A stretch of DNA of 64,000 nucleotides from Fragilariopsis cylindrus CCMP1102. Lineage: Eukaryota > Bacillariophyta > Bacillariophyceae > Bacillariales > Bacillariaceae. Below the pieces are notes generated by a model. That model worked only from the letters and a program-made list of their open reading frames with translations. It ran no database searches and was not told where the DNA came from. Where the stretch lies: positions 1-64,000 of the forward strand of contig FMBT01000494.1 in assembly GCA_900095095.1 (NCBI GenBank), read 5' to 3'. The position numbers were made by a program, and so were the translations under genes. Below, piece by piece: positions 24,301 to 34,259 of this stretch (position 1 is the first letter of the stretch; every line of letters begins with the position of its first letter).

Positions 24301-24679
24301 CTGGAAGAATGATCCGATGTTGAAAAATTGTACAAAGTTTTTCCCTTTTGAAGAGATCTTTGATGGGTTGAACTTTAAGATGGCGAAACCCTTTCACAAA
24401 CGTAAGTGGCGTAATCTTCCACCTGATATGCAGACTTTAGCACGTGATACATTAGGATTCGATGAAGATAAATGGGACAGAGCTCAAGATTCACCTAAAC
24501 TTGTCGGCAAGTCATGGAATATGTTATCTCTTGTGAAACAAAAAGCATTAATAGCGTTGGAATGTTCAAAATTGCATTACAGTCAAAATGATTGTCGTGT
24601 ACAGAATCCTTTAGGGCCAAAAGATAATGAAATAATCTCTGTCAGTAACAAAGAAGATCGTGATGTAATGAAAGAATAA
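21361..24679 (+). CDS. Type II membrane glycosyltransferase-like protein (RgpF-like C-terminal half), three exons
   Basis: Joining 21361-22769, 22973-23015 and 23138-24679 gives 997 residues. Both introns (203 and 122 bases; GTACGT...CTTCAG and GTGAGT...AATAG) keep frame, and the middle exon is only 43 bases (PHRDYGWVQLPEEA). A polar N terminus precedes one membrane anchor at about 91-112 (MPSLLLFISCLWMFVWTMYY), typical of Golgi enzymes. The first lumenal half has DAPRVRKIVEEQFNKLLSVH, KKVVYMHSKGSF and CNICSSRFSPVPHPHTSGNM. The second half has RLLIIASVPRDEAHLVTLWS, NNRYDVGLWCDAYNSL and EYGLINDSVFALRKF. It resembles the rhamnan-synthesis protein F type of glycosyltransferase-associated domain found in bacterial and algal polysaccharide enzymes. 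Role in Golgi polysaccharide assembly is inferred; donor and acceptor are unknown. Confidence 0.78.
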
Positions 24680-24948
24680 TCTCTGTGAGTAATAACAAAG
24701 AAGATCGTGATGGTGGTGGTGACGAACACAATGCAAGTGGTGTTTGTTGTTGTGATGCCATTCTACTCTTCCATCCTTCCATGTATGAATATACATATAC
24801 ACATACACATAAAGGACTATAAAAATCTAGAAACCATGTATTTTTAGGAAAACAAATATTTATATACTATTTATTATACTATATATACCTAATATTTGAC
24901 TTGTATCTGCATTTTTCTTTTAAATACTGTAATATATATATATATATA

Positions 24949-26649
24949 TTATGCCTCGTCATTATCTGCCGCCGTCGTAGCTGGTGTTGGTTCCGCATCA
25001 TAATCTGCAACCGATTCCTCTTCTTGTTGTAATTGAACAATATCCATATGACCAATTTCATCCATACTATCACCAATAGGAATAGGCGCATCCCTAGCAG
25101 CCTGTAATGGACCAACAGGATATCCACCCTGTGCTGGACCTAAACTAGGCGCATATCCATCTAATGAATATCCATATGAATCCATACTAGACAAACTAGC
25201 ACCATCATCTCCTCCACCTCCTTGATCATTGATGAGATGATGTCTAGGTTGATTACCACCACCTTGATTATTGTTATATCCCATTCCCGATTTGTAATAT
25301 GCAGTAAGACTGGAAGAAATATCTTCTGAATAGACAGAATCGCCAGGATATTGATTATCAGTGCCACCGTTAACAACACTATCATCATAATCATCTGTAT
25401 CATTACCATCCACGTTACCAATTTCTTTTGGATAACTTCCATTATTAAGAATATCAGGAAAATCTGTTACTCCTCCTCCTACGCCTGGATCATCATCATC
25501 ATTGTTATTATTATTATTATTATCGTATTTATTGTTCTTAGAATTACGACCACCATCACCACGTTGTTTTTGTGTTACACTACTATTTCGATTTTGTTTT
25601 CCTCCTCCAAAAAGTTTCTTGTTTTTGTTGCTACTGCTACTAGAAGTAGCTGATTTATTCGAAGATTTATTGGACTTTCGTTGTTGTTGTTTTGAAGATT
25701 TTGATCCTCCTCCTCCTCCTCCTGCTACTACTGCTGCTCTTTCTGTTCCACCTTGCCCTTGGGAAGGTTTCTCATCGTAATATTGATTATCACGTCGATC
25801 TGATCTCCATGCCCATATGACAGCAAACATTAATAATGCAAATGCTAAACAGGCAACAACAATCGCAGCAATAATAATAATTTCAAGACTTTGATTTCCT
25901 GTATTAGGAGATGGTGATTGCGCTCCTCCATTATTTGAGTTGCCATTGTTGTTGCCATTATCATCACCACCACCACCAGTTGGTGTAATGTAGGCACGAA
26001 CATCCACAATTGAAATTGGTGATTGTTCTTCTTCCGATCCATTTTCATACATACCTAAATCAATTAATAATGTATTGATAGTTAATTGTAACTCATCTTT
26101 TAATTTTTTATCTTCCAGGAATGTTGCTCTTTGTATTAATTCCACAATTTCTGGTTCCATGGGTGGTGTACCGGTACCAACCCGTTCCCATAAGGAAACA
26201 CCTTCAAATGATACTTGTACTAAATTTAATACTTGTCCACCAATGGTGCCCTTGGAGGATGTTTGATCAATTAATTCTAATGCAATCGAATCAAAACTGG
26301 TGTTGTTATTCACCAGTTGTGTATTTGGATTTATTGTTTTAATTTCAAATGATTCCATCATCCAATCGGTTATTGTATCGGTTAATATTGGATATAAACT
26401 TTCAATAAGTACTTCACTTGACGTACTAGAAGAAGAAGCAGAATCATCTTGGATAGCAATTTGTACATCAAATGGAATTAATCGTACTAAATCAGTGCGA
26501 ATAACTGCATCACTATTACTACTTTGTAATGTTCTTTGATGATCGTTATCTTTGTTGTTAGAACGAAGAAAAGCTCCGTTGCTACCGCTGACAATAGTTC
26601 CAACAAACAGGAAAATCGAACTGATCAGAGATAAAGATACAACCTTCAT
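24949..26649 (-). CDS. Type I single-pass surface protein with long low-complexity tail
   Basis: The start is set at the ATG at 26649, because the signal peptide MKVVSLSLISSIFLFVGTIV follows it directly; the open frame extends 64 codons further upstream without leader-like sequence. The product is 566 residues. The ectodomain includes LVRLIPFDVQIAIQD, LYPILTDTITDWMMESFEIK, VLNLVQVSFEGVSLWERV and DVRAYITPTGG. A Gly/Asn/Ser linker leads to one transmembrane helix at about 254-281 (SLEIIIIAAIVVACLAFALL). The cytoplasmic tail is Ser/Lys/Asn-rich, then Gly/Tyr/Asp-rich, ending in an acidic segment with DSMDEIGHMDIVQLQQEEE. The layout matches the surface gene at 39707-43168. GGTAACGTTA sits 240 bases upstream. 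Function unknown; a diatom surface receptor or wall-linked protein is plausible. Confidence 0.75.
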   Translation of the reverse strand: MKVVSLSLISSIFLFVGTIVSGSNGAFLRSNNKDNDHQRTLQSSNSDAVIRTDLVRLIPFDVQIAIQDDSASSSSTSSEVLIESLYPILTDTITDWMMESFEIKTINPNTQLVNNNTSFDSIALELIDQTSSKGTIGGQVLNLVQVSFEGVSLWERVGTGTPPMEPEIVELIQRATFLEDKKLKDELQLTINTLLIDLGMYENGSEEEQSPISIVDVRAYITPTGGGGDDNGNNNGNSNNGGAQSPSPNTGNQSLEIIIIAAIVVACLAFALLMFAVIWAWRSDRRDNQYYDEKPSQGQGGTERAAVVAGGGGGGSKSSKQQQRKSNKSSNKSATSSSSSNKNKKLFGGGKQNRNSSVTQKQRGDGGRNSKNNKYDNNNNNNNDDDDPGVGGGVTDFPDILNNGSYPKEIGNVDGNDTDDYDDSVVNGGTDNQYPGDSVYSEDISSSLTAYYKSGMGYNNNQGGGNQPRHHLINDQGGGGDDGASLSSMDSYGYSLDGYAPSLGPAQGGYPVGPLQAARDAPIPIGDSMDEIGHMDIVQLQQEEESVADYDAEPTPATTAADNDEA

Positions 26650-27809
26650 GATGGTTCGTGTCAAATATATAATGGTTGTACAAAAATGTATGCAGCGTAA
26701 CGCCTTATTTGTCGCTCTTCTTGATAGCCTTTTGAATAAATGTTTGAACAAAAGAACTGGACTTGCTGATGATCGTGAGAGAAAAGGGTATTCGCTTGCT
26801 ACCGTATTGTTGTTTCTCCGTGCCGTGAAATGTTGTTTCACAAAAAAACAAAAATAGGCAAGAATGAGAAGGACGGAACATGTGCATTACGGTAACGTTA
26901 TGTGTAGTATGATACGGTATGTGATTTTTTAGATTTACCAGCAAAAAATGACAAGGGCTTCCGAGCCGAGCTGTTCGCTCGCCTCGTTCGTGCTTGATGT
27001 TTTGGCGCGTTATCAGACGAGAGCTAAAGTACTTCGTCGTGGTGGACTAAAGAAAAATCTTCAAGTCTTGCAAAATAATTTGAAATTTTGCTTGACACGC
27101 GCGTCTTCTGAGGAGCATAACATCTACTACTGTATATGCTACTTACTGTACGGTATGATGATATGTATTATGTCGTACCGGTACACCTTCTTTGTTGCGG
27201 CTAAAGTACTGTACCGTGGCTACATGTTGTATATAGTAGCAATCTCAGTTGGGGCAAGATCCTTTCTTCTTCAGTACTGTAACATATTAAATTCTATTAT
27301 AATTATACCTCCTTCATCATACATCTACACCCAATTATCCTCGTGTAGCAATTTTCTAGAGATATTTATTGTGTACCTTAGCTCCTTAGCTAATTTTTGT
27401 TTATTCAAGATATCAGTGCTATTCTATTCTATAGGTTTCCTACACACAAGGAACGCATGATACATCCTATATGAGCGTTTTTTCTTTCTAAATGTGGCTT
27501 TTTATTATTAACTAGATACCTCAAGGGCGAACCAGATTGCACCATCGGTATTTTCTAACCAGAGTTAGAGTTTTATTTCCATCGAACAGCATTTATTTTT
27601 CACAGATATATTACTATGTTTCTATTGCCCCCCAATCGTATCTCACAACAACACAATGTCTTCGCGAAGTCGATAATCTACACCTCCCTACGATGACGTC
27701 GGTTGACAATGCCTCTCCATCTCTCTCTCTCTCTCTCTCTTTATATCTTATATAGACATATTATACACATTTAGGAGGGCATACTTACTCCACCATGACT
27801 TGCAGGAAT
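26650..27809. other. Intergenic spacer between minus-strand genes
   Basis: It holds a GGTAACGTTA word at 26891-26900, several GTACTGTA/CTGTACGG-type words near 27127-27215 and a CT dinucleotide run near 27718-27741. A 170-codon open frame at 26948-27460 begins with ATG, but its composition follows the local AT-rich background and it shows no domain. Confidence 0.5.
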
Positions 27810-28367
27810 TAAATTTGGAGTAGTAATTTTTCTGCCATTTTATGATATTTTCCACTCGGATCCAGTTGATCACCACCATTAGCCATCATTTTTGTCAAAG
27901 CAGCATTCAATGTTGCAATCTCTTCTGCCATTCTTGGAATTTCTTTTCTTAAAAATTCTTTTCTTTGTAGAACAGAAATGGTTTGGGCTGCTTTTTCAAG
28001 TGTTTTTATTTCACTTTTAAATAAACGATGATCTCCCACAAGTCTGATCGTGTTTTTTTTTGGGTCGTCGTCGTCGTCGTCGTTCATCGATGTTGGATGT
28101 AGTACGTTCATCAGCAACAACAGCAAACGCAAAAGCGAATGTTGCGTTAGATAGAGAAGAAAATTATTAGAAAAACCACATAATACCGGTGTCCATTTTG
28201 GCACAGCGCTTTCGTCATCTCCTAATAGCTAGCTTGACACACAGTTGTGCACGTCAATCAATATCATATTATTATTGTTTCAGAACGTACCTTTTTAGTG
28301 TCATCGCCTTAATCATCAATGAACGTTCCAAGCCGGTCAGCGATTCGTCACCAGGATTGTGGTCCAT
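27809..28367 (-). CDS. Small helical protein of unknown function, probably two exons
   Basis: The well-supported part is the C-terminal 80 residues: RLVGDHRLFKSEIKTLEKAA, QTISVLQRKEFLRKEI, RMAEEIATLNAALTKMMANG and DPSGKYHKMAEKLLLQI. These have the heptad-like spacing of a coiled coil. The open frame runs back to 28204 with no ATG before a Met at 28087. A likely first exon lies at 28367-28291 (MDHNPGDESLTGLERSLMIK), ending AG before GTACGT. An 82-base intron to 28209 would join it in frame through a weak acceptor. A hydrophobic segment (NNFLLYLTQHSLLRLLLLL) lies between the exon join and the acidic run. I do not recognise a family. The exon structure is tentative. Confidence 0.5.
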
Positions 28368-28670
28368 TTTATTTTCTTACTATTTTTGTTTTTGTTTAGT
28401 TTGTTTTATATATTATGATTGATTTATCATTTACGACTACAAGTATGTTTTGGTTTTGGTGTCAGTTCTGGTTGCTTTGTTTTTTATTTACGACTACAAC
28501 TCTCATTATTTACAGTATTATCTGTTTTATTACTGTACACATTTAACATACTTTTTTGAATGTGTTACGTTACAGGTAACGTTATCTGTAGGCGAATATT
28601 ACCGCCTTACTAATACGTGCTTTTCTAAAATAGAATATTGGTTTTAGCCAATCAGAATGTGTCGTGCGCG
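28368..28670. other. Divergent promoter region with GGTAACGTTA
   Basis: About 300 bases between the small minus-strand gene and the MMACHC-like gene. GGTAACGTTA is at 28575-28584, about 90 bases before the plus-strand start, within a longer imperfect palindrome (GTTACGTTACAGGTAACGTT). Confidence 0.5.
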
Positions 28671-30089
28671 ATGGAGAATAGCTCTTTTATTACCATAATT
28701 GCTAAAATTCATATTTATTTATTTTTCGGCATCGCCGCATCGCCATCGTCGCCGCCACCATACAGTAGTACAGCAAATACAACAACAACGGACGGCAACA
28801 GCGACGGCATTACTTGTAGCAGCAGCAGCAGCAGTAGCAGCAATAGCATCAAGATACTTAGTATGAAAAGTAGTAGTAATAGCAGTAGTTTTGATGAAAT
28901 CCGATTGAAAGAAAATCTTTTCAAGGCAGGATTTGATATATGTCATGGTCCATTTTCACCTAAATTATATAATGATCGTATAGAAGAAGACGGTCTTATT
29001 GAATCGGGTACACTTTTTCCACTTCCCGAAACAATAACAGGTTCAGATGATAATAATGATGATGATGATGATGATGATGATAAAAGCGGTTTATTATTGG
29101 GCGGCAGTAGTACTACCAAAACTAAAACTAAAAAGCAAAAACAAAAACAAAAGAAAACAAAAGCATATCTCATTGGAAATACAAAACATTTATGGCCAAT
29201 ATTTTTACGATGGTTAGATAATGAAAATAAAAAGCAGCAGCAGCAGCAGCAGCAGCAGCGGGCAAACGATGTTGATGTCATCAACAATGACGACAACGGC
29301 AACGACAATAATGGTATTAACAAAAGCAATAAAGAAGAAGAAGGTAATAATGGTGATGATGAGATTCTCATTAGTGATCCACTTGATACCTATGAACAAA
29401 CTATTATTGAAAATAGTATACGATGTGAACTACTACCATTATATTGGTATGATTTGTATTATTCAAGTGTATATACGAACCCAGTACGGTTAATATCAAT
29501 GGGAAGGATTGCATCCTATGCAGGATTTTCCTACTTGGATGATGAAACACATTTGAATATCCATCCAGAATACGGTACGTGGCATTCTTATCGAGCAGTT
29601 CTACTGGTAGCAGTAGACGAAGAAGATGATGATGATGATGATAATAATAGTAATGATGATGCAAACAAGAATATCGCTTTGTCTTTATCATTGTCATCAC
29701 TAATATCAGAAGAAGAAGCAATAGCATCAAAATTGGCTTTTGATAATGCATTACAAATCAGTAGTGCTATAGGAATTAGCAACGAAGAAGAAGACGATGT
29801 TGGTTTAATAGGAACAGCAAAGGAAGTCGATGTTGATGCTATTAAAGATCAATTATGTGAAGAACTAGGTGAAGGTAAATATAACACTAACACTGATGCT
29901 GATAATGGTAATGATAGCAGAAGAAATAAAAATAACAGAAAAGAAGAAATTCCATTAGCATGGATGAAATTAAGGGATTCTATATCAATTGGACGGCAAA
30001 AATACAAATATGATAATAATCAATTATTATATCATTATACAAAAGATACGAAATGTTTAATAGATGGAATGAAACAATTGAACAAATGA
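28671..30089 (+). CDS. MMACHC-like cobalamin-trafficking protein
   Basis: The first ATG at 28671 gives 472 residues. A Ser-rich, partly hydrophobic N-terminal extension of about 80 residues precedes the family core. The core has LFKAGFDICHGPFSPKLYND (about 85), a Lys-rich insert, AYLIGNTKHLWPIFLRWLDN, a polyQ/Asn insert and then DPLDTYEQTIIENSI (about 236). After these come ISMGRIASYAGFSYLDDETH and HPEYGTWHSYRAVLLVA (about 298-314). The order matches human MMACHC (cblC): the DP-D block, then IHP-x-GGW-x-RGVVLL. MMACHC binds and decyanates or dealkylates vitamin B12 in the cytosol before it reaches methionine synthase and methylmalonyl-CoA mutase. Diatoms take up B12, so the pathway fits. The inserts are Asp, Asn and Gln runs. 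Whether the hydrophobic N terminus targets an organelle is open. Confidence 0.8.
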   Translation: MENSSFITIIAKIHIYLFFGIAASPSSPPPYSSTANTTTTDGNSDGITCSSSSSSSSNSIKILSMKSSSNSSSFDEIRLKENLFKAGFDICHGPFSPKLYNDRIEEDGLIESGTLFPLPETITGSDDNNDDDDDDDDKSGLLLGGSSTTKTKTKKQKQKQKKTKAYLIGNTKHLWPIFLRWLDNENKKQQQQQQQQRANDVDVINNDDNGNDNNGINKSNKEEEGNNGDDEILISDPLDTYEQTIIENSIRCELLPLYWYDLYYSSVYTNPVRLISMGRIASYAGFSYLDDETHLNIHPEYGTWHSYRAVLLVAVDEEDDDDDDNNSNDDANKNIALSLSLSSLISEEEAIASKLAFDNALQISSAIGISNEEEDDVGLIGTAKEVDVDAIKDQLCEELGEGKYNTNTDADNGNDSRRNKNNRKEEIPLAWMKLRDSISIGRQKYKYDNNQLLYHYTKDTKCLIDGMKQLNK

Positions 30090-30417
30090 AATTGAATATT
30101 CGGGTAATCAAAAATCGAAATAAAATAAAATCATAAAATAAAATAGTAAGCCTAACTCTCTCTCTCTCTTAAGTCAAGCTAGTAGCTCTTATACTTTTCT
30201 CCTACTACGCTAACTAGCTATTGAACTCCTATACGTTTTAATAATATAGTTTAATGTAATATATAAAGGCTTTTTTTCTTGCCCCTTCCCAAATAAATTA
30301 AAATAACATGCAATAACTTTGATTTCTTTTACCCACCGATCTTCATTGATTTTTTTTCTTTTCTCTTTCACGAATATTCTTATCATGATCTTTAGCCGAC
30401 ATAATATCTCATCAACA
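30090..30417. other. Convergent intergenic spacer
   Basis: AT-rich 3-prime flanks of two convergent genes, with a short CT run near 30157-30169. Nothing else seen. Confidence 0.55.
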
Positions 30418-31947
30418 TCACTTTTTGATCTTCATTCCAAGCTTGGCAAGTTCGGTATAACCCCCCGCTTTGGCTGTAGCTCGGACCTTTCCTTTCCATG
30501 TACTCATCTTGACCTGAGCATAATGTTCAGTGATGGATTTCATATCATTCTCTTCTAAAAATGACGTAAATTTAACAGCAAGGTCGACTGTCCTTGTTGT
30601 TAGGAATACATCAGCCGATTTGATGTTGATAGAATTAAGAAATTGAACTCCTACTTGAGGTAACAATGATTGTTGAAGGATACCATTGGCACTACTTAAA
30701 ATACAAGTAGTCGGAGGTGCTTTCTTGTTGATTTTTCGTGGTGTGGAGGTTTTCTTATTTCGAGTCACACTACTTGTAGTAGTAGTAGTTGGAGGTGCTT
30801 TCCTGTTGATTTTTCGTGGTGTGAAGATTTTCTTAGTATTTCGATTCATATTTCGCCTTTGATCCATATTAAGTTCGGCAAGTTCGGTATTACCCATCTC
30901 TTTGGCTTTATCCCTGATTTTTTTCTTCATATGGGAAATAGCAGCCTTTGCACCATTACCGGAGTATGCGTACATATCATTCTCTTCACGAAATAGTTCA
31001 TACTTCTCACCGAGTTCAAATGTCTGTGCACATAATAATTCTCTATCGGATTTGATATTGATAGAATTAAGAAATTGAAGTGCCACATCAGGAAGTAAAT
31101 GTAGTAGATCATCAACATCACCCCCCTTACTAACTCCCGATATCTTACCATCGTCGCCGTCGACGTCGTCATCATCATTACCACTATCATTATCATCATT
31201 ACCATTATCGTCGCCATTATTATTATCAGTAGGCATCGATGATGGCCAAAACCAACTACCTGATAAAAATCTACCCAAGGACGCCAAAAATCCTACCGGC
31301 TCGGTATCATCATGCTTCGCCTTCTTCTTTGGAGGCGGTTGGTTATTGTCGTCATCCGCCCCTTCTTCGGAATCATCATCCTCGTCGGCGGCTTCGGTGG
31401 CTTTATCGTACTTTTTACTATCTTCCACGAGTTCATCGTATTTACGAGAGATGTAAGCTCCGACAGCTGGAGCACTACGATGTGACATAAGGGTGGCGAG
31501 TTTGGGTAAATCCCTCCCATACCGTGCTAATCCCTTTGCAAGTTTTTCGTGTTCTTTCTGAGTCCATTTCAATTTTTGCTTTCCGGGTGTACTAGTAACT
31601 TGTTGAACAACCTCGTCGTTATCTTTTTCTGGTTCGTCTTTCTCCTCCTCCTCCATTTTATCGTCATCCTCATCCTCATCCTCATCCTCGTCGTCGTCCT
31701 CATCGTCGTCGTCCTCATCGAAGTTAGCTTTGTACACTCTACTGTCTTCTAAGAGTTTTGTATAATTACGTGTGATGTATATAGCAACAGATGGAGCAGT
31801 ACGATATGGTATAAGGGCAGCAAGTTTTTGTTTATCCTTCCCATACCGTGCTAATCCCTCTGCAAGTTTTTCATGTTCTTCTTCTGTCCACCTACTACCC
31901 TTAGCAGGAGTACTCTCATCATCGCGTTTCCTTTTAGGCGTAGACAT
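30418..31947 (-). CDS. Nuclear protein with two Myb/SANT-like domains and a duplicated C-terminal module
   Basis: 509 residues in one exon, starting MSTPKRKRDDES. Two Myb-like repeats are present. The first is SRWTEEEHEKLAEGLARYGK with IPYRTAPSVAIYITRNYTKL. The second is LKWTQKEHEKLAKGLARYGR with MSHRSAPAVGAYISRKYDEL. They are separated by a long Asp/Glu run. A basic PKKKAKHDD nuclear-localisation-like patch follows. The C-terminal half holds two copies of another module, VALQFLNSINIKSDRELL and VGVQFLNSINIKSADVFL. Each continues into EENDM and a Lys-rich helix ending TELAEL or TELAKL. Between them is a tandem TPRKINRKAPP/TPRKINKKAPP basic repeat, also duplicated at DNA level (about 30711-30760 and 30788-30838). 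DNA or chromatin binding is likely for the Myb part. The target genes are unknown. Confidence 0.8.
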   Translation of the reverse strand: MSTPKRKRDDESTPAKGSRWTEEEHEKLAEGLARYGKDKQKLAALIPYRTAPSVAIYITRNYTKLLEDSRVYKANFDEDDDDEDDDEDEDEDEDDDKMEEEEKDEPEKDNDEVVQQVTSTPGKQKLKWTQKEHEKLAKGLARYGRDLPKLATLMSHRSAPAVGAYISRKYDELVEDSKKYDKATEAADEDDDSEEGADDDNNQPPPKKKAKHDDTEPVGFLASLGRFLSGSWFWPSSMPTDNNNGDDNGNDDNDSGNDDDDVDGDDGKISGVSKGGDVDDLLHLLPDVALQFLNSINIKSDRELLCAQTFELGEKYELFREENDMYAYSGNGAKAAISHMKKKIRDKAKEMGNTELAELNMDQRRNMNRNTKKIFTPRKINRKAPPTTTTTSSVTRNKKTSTPRKINKKAPPTTCILSSANGILQQSLLPQVGVQFLNSINIKSADVFLTTRTVDLAVKFTSFLEENDMKSITEHYAQVKMSTWKGKVRATAKAGGYTELAKLGMKIKK

Positions 31948-32483
31948 CTTGAAAGCAACTAGGTGTTCCTAATTGCAGAGGGTATGTAAGGTATATGGTT
32001 CTGAAGCCTAAAGTCTAATGTATTACAATCTATTATCGCTTTACCGTAATGCTTTAAGTGTATGCGTACTGTACTTATTATAAACTTGTCAAAGTCAATG
32101 CGAGTTTGAAATCAGCATGTTATGCTGTTATTGCTCTATTAGTGCATGCCGTTTTTTTTTTAAAACTTCTGTTTACGTTTGATGCTTTGTTTTTAAGAAA
32201 AAATCAAAACATCATCGCTCAAATAAAACATAACGGCTAGTTCTATTCACGCGCATCCAACGAAAATTGTGCGCATATCAGGTTTCTTGATCGAGACACC
32301 TAAGTACTACTTTTTCATTCACCAATTTTAAAAAAAATCGACATACCATAAAAATATGAAAAATCAGAATGAATCGACAGAAACGAATATCAAGAGTTTG
32401 GCGCTTTTGTCATCAACACTCAACGCAAAACAAATCAATCAGGAATGCCTGCCTGCCTGCCTGCCTGCCTGCCTGATTGATTG
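31948..32483. other. Divergent promoter region
   Basis: It separates the Myb gene (minus) from the next plus-strand gene. It contains GTACTGTACTT near 32067 and a CCTG tetranucleotide array at about 32447-32474 followed by GATT repeats, directly before the plus-strand ATG. Confidence 0.5.
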
Positions 32484-34118
32484 ATGAAACAGCTTGCCAT
32501 GAGGTGTTTTAATCATAGTAGTAATAATAATAAATCAGTTCGTCTCCTTCTTTTTTTGTCTCCAAGCATCCTATACGCCTCGTCATCTTCCGCTTTTCTA
32601 CTTCTACTTCCAGCAAAATCAAAACATCATTCTTATCGTCGTCTTCACTACCAGAGAAACAGTATCGCCCATACAACTACAACTACTACAACGTCAAGTT
32701 ATTTGACGTTAGATTATTTTCCTAATCACAGCACAAGGATTGTGTCATTGTCATTACCAGCAGTAGCTGGAGACGGAACTACTGGTAGAGATCGACGGAT
32801 CTCTTCTTCTTCTTCTTCTTCGTTGATGGATGAAACATCTTGCTCATCATCGAACGATGGACAACAAAATCAAAAGCAACGTCGAGGTCAAGGTCAACAA
32901 CGAAATATTAAAGATACAAAATTGATTGCAAATGATGAAGAATTGGCAAGACAAAGACGGATCGGTCAAATAAATCAACGAGTACAGAAAGCTGTTAGTG
33001 CAGAAGATCGGATCTATGTGTTAGAGGCTAAGGCTAAACTTGCTAAGCAACAACAACAAACAGTGCCAATGCCATTATCAAAATCATCATCGTCGTTGCC
33101 CGAGAATGCTGTTGTTGGCGATGCTACTGATAAAAGTAATAATTCTACTACTGATATGATGATGATGACAAAAGAAGAATATGCAGAATTGAATGGTTTA
33201 CTAAAAGTGCGTGGTGTATTTGAGGAACAATACGATCCAAATAAGTTTACAAAAGAACATGTCGAATTTAAAGACATGCACAACGATGCATTTATACAGT
33301 TAGCACGATACTGTGAACGTGAACGGAATAAAATACGTATCAATCGTAACAATATTGAGCAACAACAACAACAATCATCATCATCGTCGTCGTCACAATC
33401 ACCACCACAACTAACATATACTACAACAACAAATTTATTCTTCCTAGATGGACCTGATGGTGGAACAACATCTGCTTTATTAGAAAGAGGAAAATTCAAT
33501 AGTAGTCAATGTTATGTTGCAAATCGTCATGCTGCAAGTTGTGACTTATTAAGAAAATCAGGTGGTGGACTACTACCTGATGAAAATGTCGTCCATGCAA
33601 CATCCAGTGAAGCATTCACATCACAAGGTACTACTACTACTACGACTACTACTACTACTACTGATTCATTCGCTCATATTGATTTCACTGCCTATTACTT
33701 CGATGGGTGTGGAGGATACGTTCCACATGTTATAGATATGTTATCATCGGCGTTATTATCACCACATCAACAAGAAGAAAAAGATGATAATGATGATAAT
33801 GATAACGACCACAATTATAGTAATAATGATACTGATATTAGGAATACTACTGGTCCTATTGCTGTTGGTTATTCATTACTAGGTGGATCAAAAAATGTAA
33901 TAGAAAAAGAATTAACGATATCAAGAGCATTAACAATTATAGCACGGAAACGTGGGATGAGAATGATACATGTCTTAGATGATCCTATCCGGTATGGACT
34001 AACACAAGTATACAAAAAGTGGGTGGTATTGGTGATAGTGGTGGAAGTAATAAATTATCAAATTCTGGTGGGAATACATTTACAACATGGTTATTATTAC
34101 AACCAGAATGAAAATTAG
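32484..34118 (+). CDS. Probable plastid-targeted conserved protein; C-terminal end frame-shifted
   Basis: The ATG at 32484 gives 544 residues. The leader VRLLLFLSPSILYASSSSAF has a hydrophobic core followed by an S-A-F plastid-type motif. After a Ser/Thr/Gln-rich stretch come two conserved-looking parts. One is EEQYDPNKFTKEHVEFKDMH with NDAFIQLARYCERERNKI. The other is LFFLDGPDGGTTSALLERGK, CYVANRHAASCDLLR, VVHATSSEAF, IDFTAYYFDGCGGYVPHVID and ALTIIARKRGMRMIHVLDDP. The FLDGPDGG loop and the later YFDGCGG would suit a Rossmann-type methyltransferase, but I cannot name the family. After VYKK (about 34018) the annotated frame reads VVLVIVVEV. The alternative frame reads TFTTWLLLQPE before a stop, which looks more conserved, so a 1- or 2-base indel near 34018-34022 is likely. 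Confidence 0.6.
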   Translation: MKQLAMRCFNHSSNNNKSVRLLLFLSPSILYASSSSAFLLLLPAKSKHHSYRRLHYQRNSIAHTTTTTTTSSYLTLDYFPNHSTRIVSLSLPAVAGDGTTGRDRRISSSSSSSLMDETSCSSSNDGQQNQKQRRGQGQQRNIKDTKLIANDEELARQRRIGQINQRVQKAVSAEDRIYVLEAKAKLAKQQQQTVPMPLSKSSSSLPENAVVGDATDKSNNSTTDMMMMTKEEYAELNGLLKVRGVFEEQYDPNKFTKEHVEFKDMHNDAFIQLARYCERERNKIRINRNNIEQQQQQSSSSSSSQSPPQLTYTTTTNLFFLDGPDGGTTSALLERGKFNSSQCYVANRHAASCDLLRKSGGGLLPDENVVHATSSEAFTSQGTTTTTTTTTTTDSFAHIDFTAYYFDGCGGYVPHVIDMLSSALLSPHQQEEKDDNDDNDNDHNYSNNDTDIRNTTGPIAVGYSLLGGSKNVIEKELTISRALTIIARKRGMRMIHVLDDPIRYGLTQVYKKWVVLVIVVEVINYQILVGIHLQHGYYYNQNEN

Positions 34119-34259
34119 AGATTGAAAAAGGATTAAAGTATTGTATCAATCAATCAGCAATCATTAAGAACTGAAAAGAAAAGAGACAGGGGGCATAGTA
34201 GATGCATTGCAAATATAAGTTGAAGAGGCAAGAACAAGAAAATTTCAAGGTACATATCT

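Noticed and set aside
26948-27460. 170-codon plus-strand open frame with ATG
   Set aside because: It has no domain, a Leu/Ile/Tyr composition that follows the local AT-rich spacer, and contains repeated TACTGTA-type spacer words.
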